NCBI RefSeq assembly: GCF_008932115.1
Contig: NZ_CP044543.1
Location: forward strand, 1,860,001-1,924,000
Reading direction: 5' to 3'
Origin: Bradyrhizobium betae
GTDB taxonomy: Bacteria > Pseudomonadota > Alphaproteobacteria > Rhizobiales > Xanthobacteraceae
DNA: 64,000 nucleotides
Both the position numbers and the translations under genes were made by a program. The notes under the pieces are model-generated. The model searched no databases, was not told the DNA's origin, and saw only the letters and a list, made by a program, of their open reading frames with translations. Of the stretch, positions 43,188 to 52,322 are shown one piece after another; the first letter of the stretch is position 1, and the number at the start of each line of letters is the position of its first letter.

Positions 43188-44657
43188 ATGGCATTCACCT
43201 TTCAGGATATGGTCGAAGAAGCACGCCTGTCTGCCCGGGCGCTGATCGACTATGGCGAGCATTTCTTCAATCCCACGGTGCGGCTCGGCGTCACCGGCCT
43301 GTCGCGGGCCGGTAAAACCGTGTTCATCACCGCGCTGATCCACGGCCTGACCCGCGGCGGCCGGTTTCCGGTGTTCGAGGCCTATTCGTCGGGCCGGATC
43401 GCGCGGGCCGATCTGGCGCCGCAGCCCGACGATGCCGTGCCGCGCTTTGCCTATGAAAGCCATCTGCGCGCGCTGATCGAGGAACGGCACTGGCCGAGCT
43501 CGACCGTGGACATCAGCGAGCTGCGCCTCGTCATCGACTACCAGCGCCCGAACGGCGCCGACCGTACGCTGACGCTCGACATCGTCGACTATCCCGGCGA
43601 ATGGCTGCTCGACCTGCCGCTGCTGCAGAAGAGCTTTGAGCAATGGTCCGCGGAGAGCCTCGCCCTGTCGCGCGAGGAGCCCCGCGCGCACGTCGCCGCC
43701 GAGTGGCACGCGCATCTTGCGACACTCAAGCCCGAGGCCCGCGAGGACGAGCAGGCGACGCTGACAGCGGCAAAGCTGTTCACCGACTATCTGCGCGCCT
43801 GCCGTGACGAACGCTTCGCGATGAGCCTGCTGCCGCCCGGCCGCTTCCTGATGCCCGGCAATCTCGCAGGCTCGCCGGCGCTGACCTTCGCGCCGCTCGA
43901 CGTGCCGATCGACGGACAGGCGCCCGAGGGCTCGCTGTGGGCGATGATGGTGCGCCGCTACGAGGCCTACAAGGACGTCGTGGTGCGGCCGTTCTTCCGC
44001 GATCACTTCGCCCGGCTCGATCGCCAGATCGTGCTGGCGGATGCGCTCGCCGCGTTCAACGCGGGCCCCGAGGCGCTGCACGATCTCGAAGCCGCGCTCG
44101 CCGGTATTCTCGACTGCTTCAACATCGGCCGCAGCACGATCCTCTCCAGCCTGTTCCGCCCGCGCATCGACCGCATCCTGTTCGCGGCGACCAAGGCGGA
44201 TCATCTGCATCATTCCAGCCACGACCGGCTCGAGGCCGTGCTGCGCCGTGCGGTCAGCCGCGCCGTGGCGCGCGCGGAAGATACCGGCGCGGCGATCGAC
44301 GTCGTCGCGCTCGCCGCCGTGCGCGCCACGCGCGAAGCGCAGGTCGCGCATGGCCGCGACAAATTGCCGTCCATCCTGGGAACGCCGGCCGCGGGCGAAA
44401 GCGCGGGCGGCGAGTTTTTCGACGGCACCACGGAGGTCGCGACCTTTCCGGGTGATCTGCCGCTGGATCCCGAGGCGCTGTTCAACGGCACGGATGCGTT
44501 CCGCGGTCTGTCGACGGAAACCGCGGGGACAAGCGACTTCCGCTTCCTGCGCTTCCGTCCGCCAAGGCTCGAACGCGAGGGCAGCGAAGCGCCCGCACTG
44601 CCACACATCCGCCTCGACCGGGCCTTGCAGTTCCTGATCGGAGACAAGCTGTCATGA
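43188..44657 (+). CDS. ycjX: YcjX-family P-loop NTPase
   Basis: The 489-residue protein has a Walker A motif in GVTGLSRAGKTVFITALIHG at about residues 34-53 and a G-domain-like DIVDYPGEWLLDLPL that resembles switch II. Later blocks are MLPGRFLMPGNL-like LLPPGRFLMPGNLAGSPALT and the Lys-Asp guanine-type ATKADHLHHSS. This is the YcjX/DUF463 family, stress-related (phage-shock-associated in enterobacteria) nucleotide hydrolases. Its stop overlaps the start of the ycjF-type gene by four bases (ATGA), as in other proteobacteria. The start lacks a strong ribosome-binding site. Confidence 0.85.
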   Translation: MAFTFQDMVEEARLSARALIDYGEHFFNPTVRLGVTGLSRAGKTVFITALIHGLTRGGRFPVFEAYSSGRIARADLAPQPDDAVPRFAYESHLRALIEERHWPSSTVDISELRLVIDYQRPNGADRTLTLDIVDYPGEWLLDLPLLQKSFEQWSAESLALSREEPRAHVAAEWHAHLATLKPEAREDEQATLTAAKLFTDYLRACRDERFAMSLLPPGRFLMPGNLAGSPALTFAPLDVPIDGQAPEGSLWAMMVRRYEAYKDVVVRPFFRDHFARLDRQIVLADALAAFNAGPEALHDLEAALAGILDCFNIGRSTILSSLFRPRIDRILFAATKADHLHHSSHDRLEAVLRRAVSRAVARAEDTGAAIDVVALAAVRATREAQVAHGRDKLPSILGTPAAGESAGGEFFDGTTEVATFPGDLPLDPEALFNGTDAFRGLSTETAGTSDFRFLRFRPPRLEREGSEAPALPHIRLDRALQFLIGDKLS

Positions 44658-45682
44658 ACGACCGATCCACGCCGCGGCGGCCGGCGACGTTCCGGCTCGA
44701 CGATCCCGGCGTCGTCGTCACCGAGGCCGACGAAGCGGTGCGACTCGGCCGCACCACGGTCCAGATCACGCCGGAGCACGATCCTCAGGCGCTGCCGGTG
44801 CCGATCGAAGCCACGCTGCCGGCGCGGCGCGGCTTTCCCTGGGGCACGCTGTTCTGGTCCGGGCTTGCCGGGCTGACGCTGCTCGGCACCGGGCTCGGCG
44901 TGGTCCGTCTGATCGAGGATCTGTTCGCACGCAGCGAAACGCTCGGCTTCGTCGGCGTTGCCTTTGCGTTCGTCACGGCGCTTGCGCTCGCGGTCGTGAT
45001 CGGGCGCGAGGCGTTCGGGCTCGCGCGCCTCGCGACCATCGAGAAGCTGCATGCGCGCGCGGCCGCGGTCCTTGCCAGCGACGACCGCAAGGAGAGTCGC
45101 GTCATCGTGCAGGACCTGCTCAAGCTCGCGCACCAGAACCCGCAGCTCGCGCGCGCCCGCGCCGCGCTGGAGAGCCACACCGGCGAGATCATCGACGGCG
45201 CCGACATGATCCGTCTCGCCGAACGCGAATTGATGTCACCGCTGGATGCGGAGGCGCGTAGGCTGGTGTCCTCAGCCGCGCAGAAAGTCTCGATCGTCAC
45301 GGCGGTTTCGCCCCGCGCGGCGATCGACGTGATGTTCGTGTTCTTCGCCGCGTTGCGGCTGATCCGCCAGCTCGCTTATCTCTACGGCGGCCGCCCCGGC
45401 GCGCTCGGCATGATCCGCCTGCTCCGCCACGTCATCGCCCATCTCGCCATCACCGGCGGCATGGCCGCCAGCGACAGCCTGGTGCAGCAGATGCTCGGGC
45501 ACGGCATCGCGGCGAAGCTGTCGCAGCGGCTTGGAGAAGGGATCCTCAACGGGCTGCTGACGGCGCGGCTGGGACTGGCCGCGATCGACGTCACAAGGCC
45601 GCTGCCATTCGCGGCACTGCCGCCGCCGAAGCTGTCGGACCTCGCGACGGATCTGTTGCGGAAGAAAGATGACGAGGCGTAG
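44654..45682 (+). CDS. ycjF: YcjF/TIGR01620-family inner-membrane protein (DUF697)
   Basis: The 342-residue protein has a cytosolic N-terminal part (DRSTPRRPATFRLDDPGVVV), two membrane helices at about 57-77 and 95-115, a helical domain with SRVIVQDLLKLAHQNPQLAR, and a C-terminal DUF697 domain with VSPRAAIDVMFVFFAALRLI. It is the constant partner of YcjX, and the four-base overlap implies coupled translation. The pair is expected to act at the inner membrane, but the exact role is not known. A family A repeat follows. Confidence 0.85.
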   Translation: MNDRSTPRRPATFRLDDPGVVVTEADEAVRLGRTTVQITPEHDPQALPVPIEATLPARRGFPWGTLFWSGLAGLTLLGTGLGVVRLIEDLFARSETLGFVGVAFAFVTALALAVVIGREAFGLARLATIEKLHARAAAVLASDDRKESRVIVQDLLKLAHQNPQLARARAALESHTGEIIDGADMIRLAERELMSPLDAEARRLVSSAAQKVSIVTAVSPRAAIDVMFVFFAALRLIRQLAYLYGGRPGALGMIRLLRHVIAHLAITGGMAASDSLVQQMLGHGIAAKLSQRLGEGILNGLLTARLGLAAIDVTRPLPFAALPPPKLSDLATDLLRKKDDEA

Positions 45683-45690
45683 CTATTGCC

Positions 45691-45838
45691 CCCTCTCCCC
45701 TTGTGGGAGAGGGTGGCTCGCCGCGAAGCGGCGAGACGGGTGAGGGGTTGTTTCCACGAGCGTATCTCTCGCATTGAATGCGCGGAGGCAACCCCTGATC
45801 CGGCGCTTCGCGCCACCTTCTCCCACAAGGGAAGAAGG
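45691..45838. repeat. Palindromic interspersed repeat, family A, copy 2
   Basis: It opens with CCCTCTCCCCTTGTGGGAG and ends with CTTCTCCCACAAGGGAAG, the same plan as copy 1 at 27694-27836, including the centre GCGCTTCGCGCCA and a ATCTCTC half-way. The 148-base unit lies between the convergent ycjF and glycosyltransferase genes. Confidence 0.85.
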
Positions 45839-45860
45839 AAGAAGATCGGCACCTGCCTCG

Positions 45861-47504
45861 CTAGCTGCGCAAACGCTTCTCGAACTCCCCCGCCAGCACC
45901 TTCCACCAAAATAGCGGCGAATCCTTTGGCGGTGACAGCTCCGGGGTCCAACCGCTCAGTTTTTCGATCGCATACGTGTCGATCACGAGGCCGCGCCAGC
46001 GGCGCTCGACCTGGCCAAGCTGCTCGCGCTTGGCAGGGATCGCGTCCCACACCGGGGCGCGATCGTCAGGCTCGCGGCCGACATAGATGCCGGCGCGGCC
46101 CCTGATCCGGTCCATGCCGGGATCGCGAAAATCCTGGAAGCGGCCGCGCTCGTTGATCTCGATCACGGGGACGCGCCCCCTGAACAGCCAGCGCATCATC
46201 GCGTAGGTGCGGTAGTCCGTGGTCGCGATCCAGGTCGCGCCGGTCTCATCGAGTGCGGCCTGCGCGCGCGCCGCGACCTGCTCGTAGCCCGCCTCGGCGC
46301 CGATCGGATCGATCTTGCCGAGGAAATTCCAGGGCGCGGCGACGTAATAGAGGAACACGATGACGACGAAAGCGATGCCCGAGACGACCGCCGTGTCGAG
46401 CCAGAACAGGCTCGACCGGATCAATCGCGCCGACCGCTCTTCACGCGACAGCATGACGAGGTTCACCGCGGCCGCGGCGAAGCCGACCGGCCACATGAAC
46501 ATCGGCCAGGTGTCGCCGACCCTCAGCGTCGTCGATTTCGCGAGGAAATAGAGAAACGGCACCAGCACCGCGGTGGACAACAGGATTGCGACCGGCTCGC
46601 GCGTGCGATAGCCGCGCCACGCCGTCATCACGAGACCCAACAGCACCACCGGCAGCATCACGAAGCCGACCAGGCCGAATTGCAGGCCAATGTAGTCTCC
46701 AATGGTTCGGAAGGAGACTCCGTAATTGGCCGTGGCGCGCACGCCCTGGAAACGGAACGAGGCCCAATCGTGCTGCGCGTTCCAGATCAGCACCGGCGAG
46801 AACACCGCGATCGCAATCAGCACCGCGAGGTAAGGATAGGCGCTACGCAGCCAGCGCCAGCGCCACTCGGGCACCAGCAGGAAGGCGGCCACCGCCGGCG
46901 CGAACATGATCGCGGTGAATTTCGACAGCATCGACAGGCCCGCGAACAATCCGGCCGCCAGCCACCAGCGGCCGTCGCCGCTCTGCGCCAGCCGCACCAG
47001 CGACCACATCATCGCCATCGCGAACGGGATCATGGCGACGTCGGGCGCAACCTTGGCCATCAGCAGGCCATAATAGAGCGCGGCCTCCGGCATCAGCACC
47101 GCGAACACGACCGCGCGCGCGTCATGGGTGAGGCGGCGGACGATGTCGGCAAGCAGGATCTGCGTCACCAGCATCGCGACGATGCCTCCGAAGCGCACAC
47201 CGAGCGTGGTGTCGCCGAAGATCGCGGTGCCCAGGCGGATGAACCAGGCGACCATGGGAGGATGATCGAGGAAGCCGAGCGCGGTCTCTTTCGACCAGGT
47301 CCAGTAATAGGCCTCGTCGGTGCGCAGCTCGATCGCGGAGGCATAGACGATGCGGAGCACGGTCATCGCCACGATCACGAGCACGGCCACGACGAAGAGA
47401 CGGCGCGCGGCGCCGCCGGGGGGCGTGGTGATGTCGGAAGCTGTCGTCACGGCCGCGCTTTTCGCCAACCTGGGAGGGGGAGTCAATGCGGGCCGTCCCA
47501 GCAT
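45861..47504 (-). CDS. ArnT-like glycosyltransferase (GT-C, family 39 type)
   Basis: The 547-residue protein has about eleven membrane helices and the GT-C hallmarks: the acidic first loop SAIELRTDEAYYWTWSKETA with the catalytic-type Asp-Glu, the DHPPMVAW motif, LTKFTAI-like LSKFTAIMFAP, and a C-terminal periplasmic domain (YEQVAARAQAALDETGATWI). Such enzymes use undecaprenyl-linked sugars to modify lipid A or other envelope glycans. The start is uncertain: ATG 47504 lies just after the family B repeat, and GTG 47450 is an alternative; any earlier start would run through the repeat. Confidence 0.8.
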   Translation of the reverse strand: MLGRPALTPPPRLAKSAAVTTASDITTPPGGAARRLFVVAVLVIVAMTVLRIVYASAIELRTDEAYYWTWSKETALGFLDHPPMVAWFIRLGTAIFGDTTLGVRFGGIVAMLVTQILLADIVRRLTHDARAVVFAVLMPEAALYYGLLMAKVAPDVAMIPFAMAMMWSLVRLAQSGDGRWWLAAGLFAGLSMLSKFTAIMFAPAVAAFLLVPEWRWRWLRSAYPYLAVLIAIAVFSPVLIWNAQHDWASFRFQGVRATANYGVSFRTIGDYIGLQFGLVGFVMLPVVLLGLVMTAWRGYRTREPVAILLSTAVLVPFLYFLAKSTTLRVGDTWPMFMWPVGFAAAAVNLVMLSREERSARLIRSSLFWLDTAVVSGIAFVVIVFLYYVAAPWNFLGKIDPIGAEAGYEQVAARAQAALDETGATWIATTDYRTYAMMRWLFRGRVPVIEINERGRFQDFRDPGMDRIRGRAGIYVGREPDDRAPVWDAIPAKREQLGQVERRWRGLVIDTYAIEKLSGWTPELSPPKDSPLFWWKVLAGEFEKRLRS

Positions 47505-47508
47505 AAGT

Positions 47509-47664
47509 GTCGTCCCGGGGCGCGACGCAGTCGCGAGCCCGGGATCCATAGCCCCAGGGAGGAGTTTGGCGCGAGCCGGTAACTCCGAGTCCTCGTCAAA
47601 CTCCTCCCTGGGGCTATGGGTCCCGGATCGGCGCGCGCCTGAGGGCGCGCTTGTCCGGGACGAC
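47509..47664. repeat. Palindromic interspersed repeat, family B, copy 1
   Basis: The 156-base unit starts GTCGTCCCGGGGCGCGACGC and ends GCGCTTGTCCGGGACGAC. Its core is a long stem with GGGATCCATAGCCCCAGGGA on one side and TCCCTGGGGCTATGGGTCCC on the other. A relative is at 57961-58105. It directly precedes the start of the ArnT-like gene. Confidence 0.85.
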
Positions 47665-47771
47665 AGCGGAGTATTTGGCGGCTTGTCGCGCATGTGATCG
47701 GGCCCGCGGTCACCCCCGGGAATGAAACGCCGGGCTGGCTGTTCTCCTTCTTGAACTGATACAACCGAATC

Positions 47772-49508
47772 ATGGCCGCCACCGCTCCTTCACGATTGTC
47801 CGAACTCGTCCGGGCCACCAGCGCGCGCCAGGTGCGGCTGGTCTGCGGCATCATCCTGTTCTCCTACGTGGTCAGCCATTTCCTCAACCATGCGCTCGGC
47901 AATATCTCGGTCGATGCCATGGAGATCGGCGTCACCTATCACACTCTGTTCTGGCAGTTCCTTCCCGTCGCGATCGTGTTCTACACCGCGGCGCTGACCC
48001 ATATGGGTCTCGGCGTCTACGCGCTGTATCAGCGCCGGCAGTTCCGCTGGCGGACGATCGAGCCGCTCCAGCTCGTGCTGGGGCTGAGCATCCCGGCGCT
48101 CGTCATGGCGCATGTGATCGGCGTGCGGCTCGGCCAGACGCTGTACGGGCACCAGAAGCTCTATCCGCAGGAACTCTATCTGTTCTTCGTTGCCGCGCCG
48201 GGCCGGCTCTGGCTGATGACGATCCTGCTCATCATCGCCTGGGTGCACGGCTGCATCGGCATCTATTTCTGGCTTCGCCTCAAGCCGTTGTTCACGCGCG
48301 CCGCGCCTTATCTGCTCGCGGCCGCCGTGCTGATCCCGACATTGGTGCTGCTCGGCATCTACCAGGGCGGCCGCAGCGTCGCGGTCGAGGCCGACGACGG
48401 CGAATGGCGCACGCACAATCTCACCCGCCGCCAGCTCGGCACGACGGCGGAAGCCGAGACGCTCGACCGCATCACCGGCGGCCTCACCATCGGTTATCTC
48501 GGCCTGCTCGCTTTGGCGCTCGCGGCGCGCGGCGTGCGCGCCCTGCGCGAACGCCGCGGCGGCATGATCGCTTTGTCCTACGGCAACGGCAGGACGGTGC
48601 GCGTGCCCAAGGGCCTCTCCGTGCTGGAAGCAAGCCTGCGCCACAACCTGCCGCATGCCAGCGTCTGCGGCGGCCGCGCCCGCTGCTCGACCTGCCGTAT
48701 CCGCATCATCGGCGATCATGCCGCCCTGCCCGAGCCATCGCAGCGCGAAGCCTTCGTGCTCGCCCGGGTCGGCACCGCCGATCCCTCGATCCGGCTCGCC
48801 TGCCAGCTGCGGCCGGAGACCGACCTCTCCTTCTTCCAGCTGTTCATGCCGCACGCATTGTCGGCCAACGCGCATGCCTCGGCGCCCACCCGAATCGGTC
48901 AGGAGCGCTATCTCGTCAGCCTGTTCGTGGACATGCGCGGCTCGACCCAGCTCGCCGAGAAGCGGCTGCCGTTCGACACGGTCTTCATCGTCAACCGCTT
49001 CCTCGGCGCGGTGTCGCAAGCCGTGATCGAAAATGGCGGCCAGCCGAACCAGTTCGTCGGCGACGGCATGCTGGCGCTGTTCGGGCTGTCGGCCGATCCG
49101 CAACAAGCCTGCCGGCAAGCGCTGAAGGCGGCCAGCAGCATCGCCGCCAACATCGACGAGTTGAACCAGCTCCTGAGCCATGATCTGCGCCAGCCGATCC
49201 GCTTCGGCATCGGCATTCACGGCGGCGAGGTCATCATCGGCGACATCGGCTATCGCGATCATATCGTCTTCACTGCGCTCGGCGATGCCGTCAACGTCGC
49301 CGCCCGCCTGCAGGACATGACCAAGACGCTGGCCTGCGAAGCCATCGTCTCGGACGAGGTCCGCCGCACCGCCGGCCTTGCGGACGATTCGCTGCCGCAG
49401 CAGGACGTCGCGATCCGCGGCCGCGACGAGCCGATGGCGGTGCGCGTGGTTGCGGACGCAAGGGGGCTGTCGGCGCTGGTCGACCGCGGCGCGCGCGTTG
49501 CCGCGTAA
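47772..49508 (+). CDS. Membrane adenylate cyclase with His-rich anchor and 2Fe-2S ferredoxin domain
   Basis: The 578-residue protein has three parts. Residues 20-255 hold six or so membrane helices with histidines at 36, 40, 77, 114 and 159, as in di-haem cytochrome b anchors of succinate dehydrogenase. Residues 265-355 are a ferredoxin domain with cysteines 299, 305, 308 and 344 (CGGRARCSTC). Residues 378-560 are a class III cyclase with metal aspartates Asp387 (FVDMRGST) and Asp431 (FVGDGMLALFG), and the Asn508/Arg512 pair. The usual adenine-selecting Lys is Gln427. It resembles the quinone-responsive CyaC of Sinorhizobium meliloti, and would couple respiratory redox state to cAMP. Confidence 0.85.
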   Translation: MAATAPSRLSELVRATSARQVRLVCGIILFSYVVSHFLNHALGNISVDAMEIGVTYHTLFWQFLPVAIVFYTAALTHMGLGVYALYQRRQFRWRTIEPLQLVLGLSIPALVMAHVIGVRLGQTLYGHQKLYPQELYLFFVAAPGRLWLMTILLIIAWVHGCIGIYFWLRLKPLFTRAAPYLLAAAVLIPTLVLLGIYQGGRSVAVEADDGEWRTHNLTRRQLGTTAEAETLDRITGGLTIGYLGLLALALAARGVRALRERRGGMIALSYGNGRTVRVPKGLSVLEASLRHNLPHASVCGGRARCSTCRIRIIGDHAALPEPSQREAFVLARVGTADPSIRLACQLRPETDLSFFQLFMPHALSANAHASAPTRIGQERYLVSLFVDMRGSTQLAEKRLPFDTVFIVNRFLGAVSQAVIENGGQPNQFVGDGMLALFGLSADPQQACRQALKAASSIAANIDELNQLLSHDLRQPIRFGIGIHGGEVIIGDIGYRDHIVFTALGDAVNVAARLQDMTKTLACEAIVSDEVRRTAGLADDSLPQQDVAIRGRDEPMAVRVVADARGLSALVDRGARVAA

Positions 49509-49644
49509 CACCGGCTTGTTGCGCCGCAGCGGCATGGGGCTGCTGCGAAAGCACGAATTGACTTCATCCTGATCATTGCGACAGATGAGCGCAGGATTGC
49601 GGTGATGACCGCGATCCAACGAAAAGCTCCGGGAGGAGACCAGA

Positions 49645-50844
49645 ATGTTCGATCGACGCGACCTGCTCAAAGGAGCGGGGCTTGCCGCGCTTGCGGCCAC
49701 ACTGAATTCCACCAAAGCGCTGGCACTCGACACCGTCACGCTCCCGTTCGCCAATGGCGAACGGTCGCTGGTGAAATATCCGCAGAAGCGGCCGATGATC
49801 GGCCTGACCAGCCGCCCGCCGCAGCTCGAGACGCCGTTCGCGGTGTTCAACGACGGCCCGATCACGCCGAACAACGCGTTCTTCGTGCGCTATCACCTCT
49901 CCGACCTGCCCTACAATCTCGACCCCGACACGTTCACGCTTCAAGTCAAGGGCAAGGTCGACAAGCCGCTGAAGCTGTCTCTGAAGGACATCCGGAAGAT
50001 GAAGGCGACGGAGATCGTCGCCGTCAACCAGTGCTCCGGCAACAGCCGCGGCTTCGTCGAGCCGCGCGTCGCCGGCGGTCAGCTCGCCAACGGCGCGATG
50101 GGCAATGCGCGCTGGCGCGGCGTGCCGTTGAAGACCGTGCTCGAGATGGCGGGCGTGCAGACCGGCGCCAAACAAGTCACCTTCAACGGCATGGATGGCC
50201 CGGTCAGCGACAAGACGCCGGATTTCGTCAAGGCGCTCGATCTCGATCACGCCACCGACGGCGAGGTGATGCTGGCCTATGGCATGAACGGCGAGGATCT
50301 GCCGTTCCTCAACGGTTTTCCGCTGCGCCTGATCGTGCCGGGCTATTACGGCACCTATTGGGTGAAGCACCTCAACGAGATCACCGTCGTCGACAACGTC
50401 TATGACGGCTTCTGGATGAAGTCGGCCTATCGCATTCCGGACACGCCGAACAACGCGATCGAGCCCGGCACGGCGCCGAAGGCGACCATCCCGATCAACC
50501 GCTTCACCATCCGCTCCTTCATCACCAGCCTCAGTGACGGCGCCAGGCTGAAGGCGGGACGGACGACGCTGCGCGGCATCGCCTTCGACGGCGGCAAGGG
50601 CATCAAGGACGTCGCGGTCTCCATCGATGGCGGCAAGACCTGGACCAGTGCCAATCTCGGCAAGGATCTCGGCAAATACTCGTTCCGCGAATGGAAGCTG
50701 CCGGTGAAGCTCGCGGCGGGCGAGGTCGAGCTCAAGGTCCGCGCGACCGGCAATGGCGGCGAGACGCAGCCGGATACGCCGCGCTGGAATCCCGCGGGTT
50801 ATTTACGCAACGTCGTCGAAACCGTCCGCGTCAGCGTGGCCTGA
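49645..50844 (+). CDS. sorA: SorA-type sulfite dehydrogenase, molybdenum subunit
   Basis: The 399-residue protein starts at ATG 49645 with GGGAGGAG upstream. It has a twin-Arg signal (RRDLLKGAGLAALAA), a molybdopterin domain with the Mo-ligand Cys130 in VNQCSGNSRGF and the conserved GVPLKTVLEMAGV, and a C-terminal dimerisation domain (TLRGIAFDGGKGIKDVAVSI). This matches sulfite oxidase-family SorA proteins of the periplasm, which oxidise sulfite to sulfate. The cytochrome c gene that would accept the electrons follows 12 bases later. The order and spacing fit SorAB. Confidence 0.87.
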   Translation: MFDRRDLLKGAGLAALAATLNSTKALALDTVTLPFANGERSLVKYPQKRPMIGLTSRPPQLETPFAVFNDGPITPNNAFFVRYHLSDLPYNLDPDTFTLQVKGKVDKPLKLSLKDIRKMKATEIVAVNQCSGNSRGFVEPRVAGGQLANGAMGNARWRGVPLKTVLEMAGVQTGAKQVTFNGMDGPVSDKTPDFVKALDLDHATDGEVMLAYGMNGEDLPFLNGFPLRLIVPGYYGTYWVKHLNEITVVDNVYDGFWMKSAYRIPDTPNNAIEPGTAPKATIPINRFTIRSFITSLSDGARLKAGRTTLRGIAFDGGKGIKDVAVSIDGGKTWTSANLGKDLGKYSFREWKLPVKLAAGEVELKVRATGNGGETQPDTPRWNPAGYLRNVVETVRVSVA

Positions 50845-50856
50845 GGGAGAATGATC

Positions 50857-51165
50857 ATGCAGCGCACCGTTCTCCTCGCGATCTCACTCGCCTTCGCCGC
50901 CGTCGTCGGTTCGGCACTTGCCGCGCCGGTCAATTACAAGACACCCGACGAGGTCGCCGCCTTCAAGCCCGGCCCCAATCTCGAGATCGTGCAGGGCAAT
51001 TGCACGGCGTGCCACTCGTCCGATTACATCGCCACGCAGCCGCCGATGAAGGACAGGAAAGGCTTCTGGCAAGCCGAGGTGACCAAGATGATCAAGGTCT
51101 ATGGCGCGCCGATCGACGATGCCGATGTCGGCAAGATCGTCGATTATCTGGCCGCGACATATTGA
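50857..51165 (+). CDS. sorB: SorB-type monohaem cytochrome c
   Basis: The 102-residue protein starts at ATG 50857 (GGGAGA six bases upstream; ATG 50851 would overlap that site). It has a signal peptide ending ALA-AP, one haem motif CTACH at 49-53 and a likely Met ligand at residue 64 (QPPMKDR). It is the expected electron acceptor and partner of the SorA subunit and would pass electrons to cytochrome oxidase in the periplasm. No other sulfur-oxidation genes are next to it, so the pair may serve sulfite detoxification. Confidence 0.85.
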   Translation: MQRTVLLAISLAFAAVVGSALAAPVNYKTPDEVAAFKPGPNLEIVQGNCTACHSSDYIATQPPMKDRKGFWQAEVTKMIKVYGAPIDDADVGKIVDYLAATY

Positions 51166-51373
51166 CGGATGGCTTTCGGCGTGCGGGCCGATTGACCGCG
51201 AAACGGGCAAAACCGGTAAAAACGCCGCGAAGTTGAGCGGAATTCGGCGAAATGCAGATGTGGTTTGATCTATGAAGGCCCCAACATTCCGCGTATCTTA
51301 TTAGGACCGAACCGGCCGGTTGGCGGGGACTGGCGGTTCGAGATCTCGGAGGAAGACCCGCGGAGAAGACGTG

Positions 51374-51574
51374 ATGGCTAAAGGTACGGTCAAGTGGTTC
51401 AACCCGACGAAGGGTTATGGATTTATCCAGCCTGCGTCGGGCGGCAAGGATGTGTTCGTGCATATCTCGGCAGTGCAGAAAGCCGGCCTGTCCTCGCTCA
51501 ACGAAGGACAGACGGTGGAATACGAAGAGATCGCAAACCGGGGCAAGACCTCCGCAGAGAACCTCAAAGTATAA
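51374..51574 (+). CDS. cspA: Cold-shock protein, CspA family
   Basis: The 66-residue protein is a single cold-shock domain: [20 protein letters not shown] with RNP1 (KGYGFI) and RNP2 (VFVHISAV). It binds single-stranded RNA or DNA. ATG 51374 has GGAG eight bases upstream. The 208-base gap before it could hold a regulatory 5' leader, as in many csp genes, but no structure was established. A short hairpin follows at 51594-51613. Confidence 0.92.
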   Translation: MAKGTVKWFNPTKGYGFIQPASGGKDVFVHISAVQKAGLSSLNEGQTVEYEEIANRGKTSAENLKV

Positions 51575-51593
51575 GCCCGGCAGCCTTTGCTGC

Positions 51594-51613
51594 CTCCCGG
51601 ATTGATCCGGGAG
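51594..51613 (+). terminator. Hairpin after the cold-shock gene
   Basis: CTCCCGGAT-TG-ATCCGGGAG is a perfect 9-bp inverted repeat with a 2-base loop, 20 bases after the cspA stop. No U-rich tail follows, so its strength as an intrinsic terminator is uncertain. Confidence 0.5.
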
Positions 51614-51744
51614 CGGGCCAAGAAAATTTCAGAAGACGGCCAGTGCATTCGACGACAGGCGTTGCGACTGCACAAGGATAGCTATTTTGCCTTTGAAGAC
51701 CGCTCGTTCGACGCCGCAGCAATGACAATCGCGACAGCATTTCG

Positions 51745-52206
51745 TTACTCCACCGGCAACGGTGCGTCGCGCTTGATCTCCTCCATCACCGCATAGGTCC
51801 GCGTCTCGCGCACGCCCGGCATCGACAGAAGGGTCTCGCCGAGGAAGCGTCGGTAGGCGGTCATGTCCGCAAGCCGCGCCTTCACAAGATAGTCGAAGCC
51901 GCCTGCAACCATGTGACACTCCAGCACCTCGGGCGCGAGTTTCACCGCGCGCGCGAACCGGTCGAAATTGTCGGGCGTGGTCTTGTCGAGCAGCACCTCG
52001 ACGAACACGAGCAAGCCGAGGCCGAGCCGGTGCGGATTGAGCCGCGCTCCGTAGCCTTCGACAAAACCCTCACGCTGGAGGCGCTTCAGCCGCTCGCCGA
52101 TCGAGGTCGGCGACAGCCCGATGCGCTCGGCCAGCTCGACATTGGCGATTCGCCCGTCCTGCTGCAAAATAGCGAGGATCTTCCGGTCCGTTCGATCAAG
52201 TTCCAT
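51745..52206 (-). CDS. putR: Lrp/AsnC-family regulator, probable PutR
   Basis: The 153-residue protein has an N-terminal HTH (LDRTDRKILAILQQDGRIAN, GLSPTSIGERLKRLQREG) and an RAM ligand-binding domain (about 65-145, with HMVAGGFDYLVKARLADM). It is divergent from putA with 116 bases between the starts, the arrangement of the proline-responsive activator PutR in other alphaproteobacteria. The assignment as PutR rests on this position. The AT-rich gap would hold its binding sites. Confidence 0.85.
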   Translation of the reverse strand: MELDRTDRKILAILQQDGRIANVELAERIGLSPTSIGERLKRLQREGFVEGYGARLNPHRLGLGLLVFVEVLLDKTTPDNFDRFARAVKLAPEVLECHMVAGGFDYLVKARLADMTAYRRFLGETLLSMPGVRETRTYAVMEEIKRDAPLPVE

Positions 52207-52322
52207 ATTTCATACGGCCAATTGTCAGAATGCCTTAATCTCCTAAGGCAAAATTCCGAATTTGTCTATCGAACTACGGTCAAGCCGGCTTTATCCTGAA
52301 TTTAAACGACAGGACACACGCC

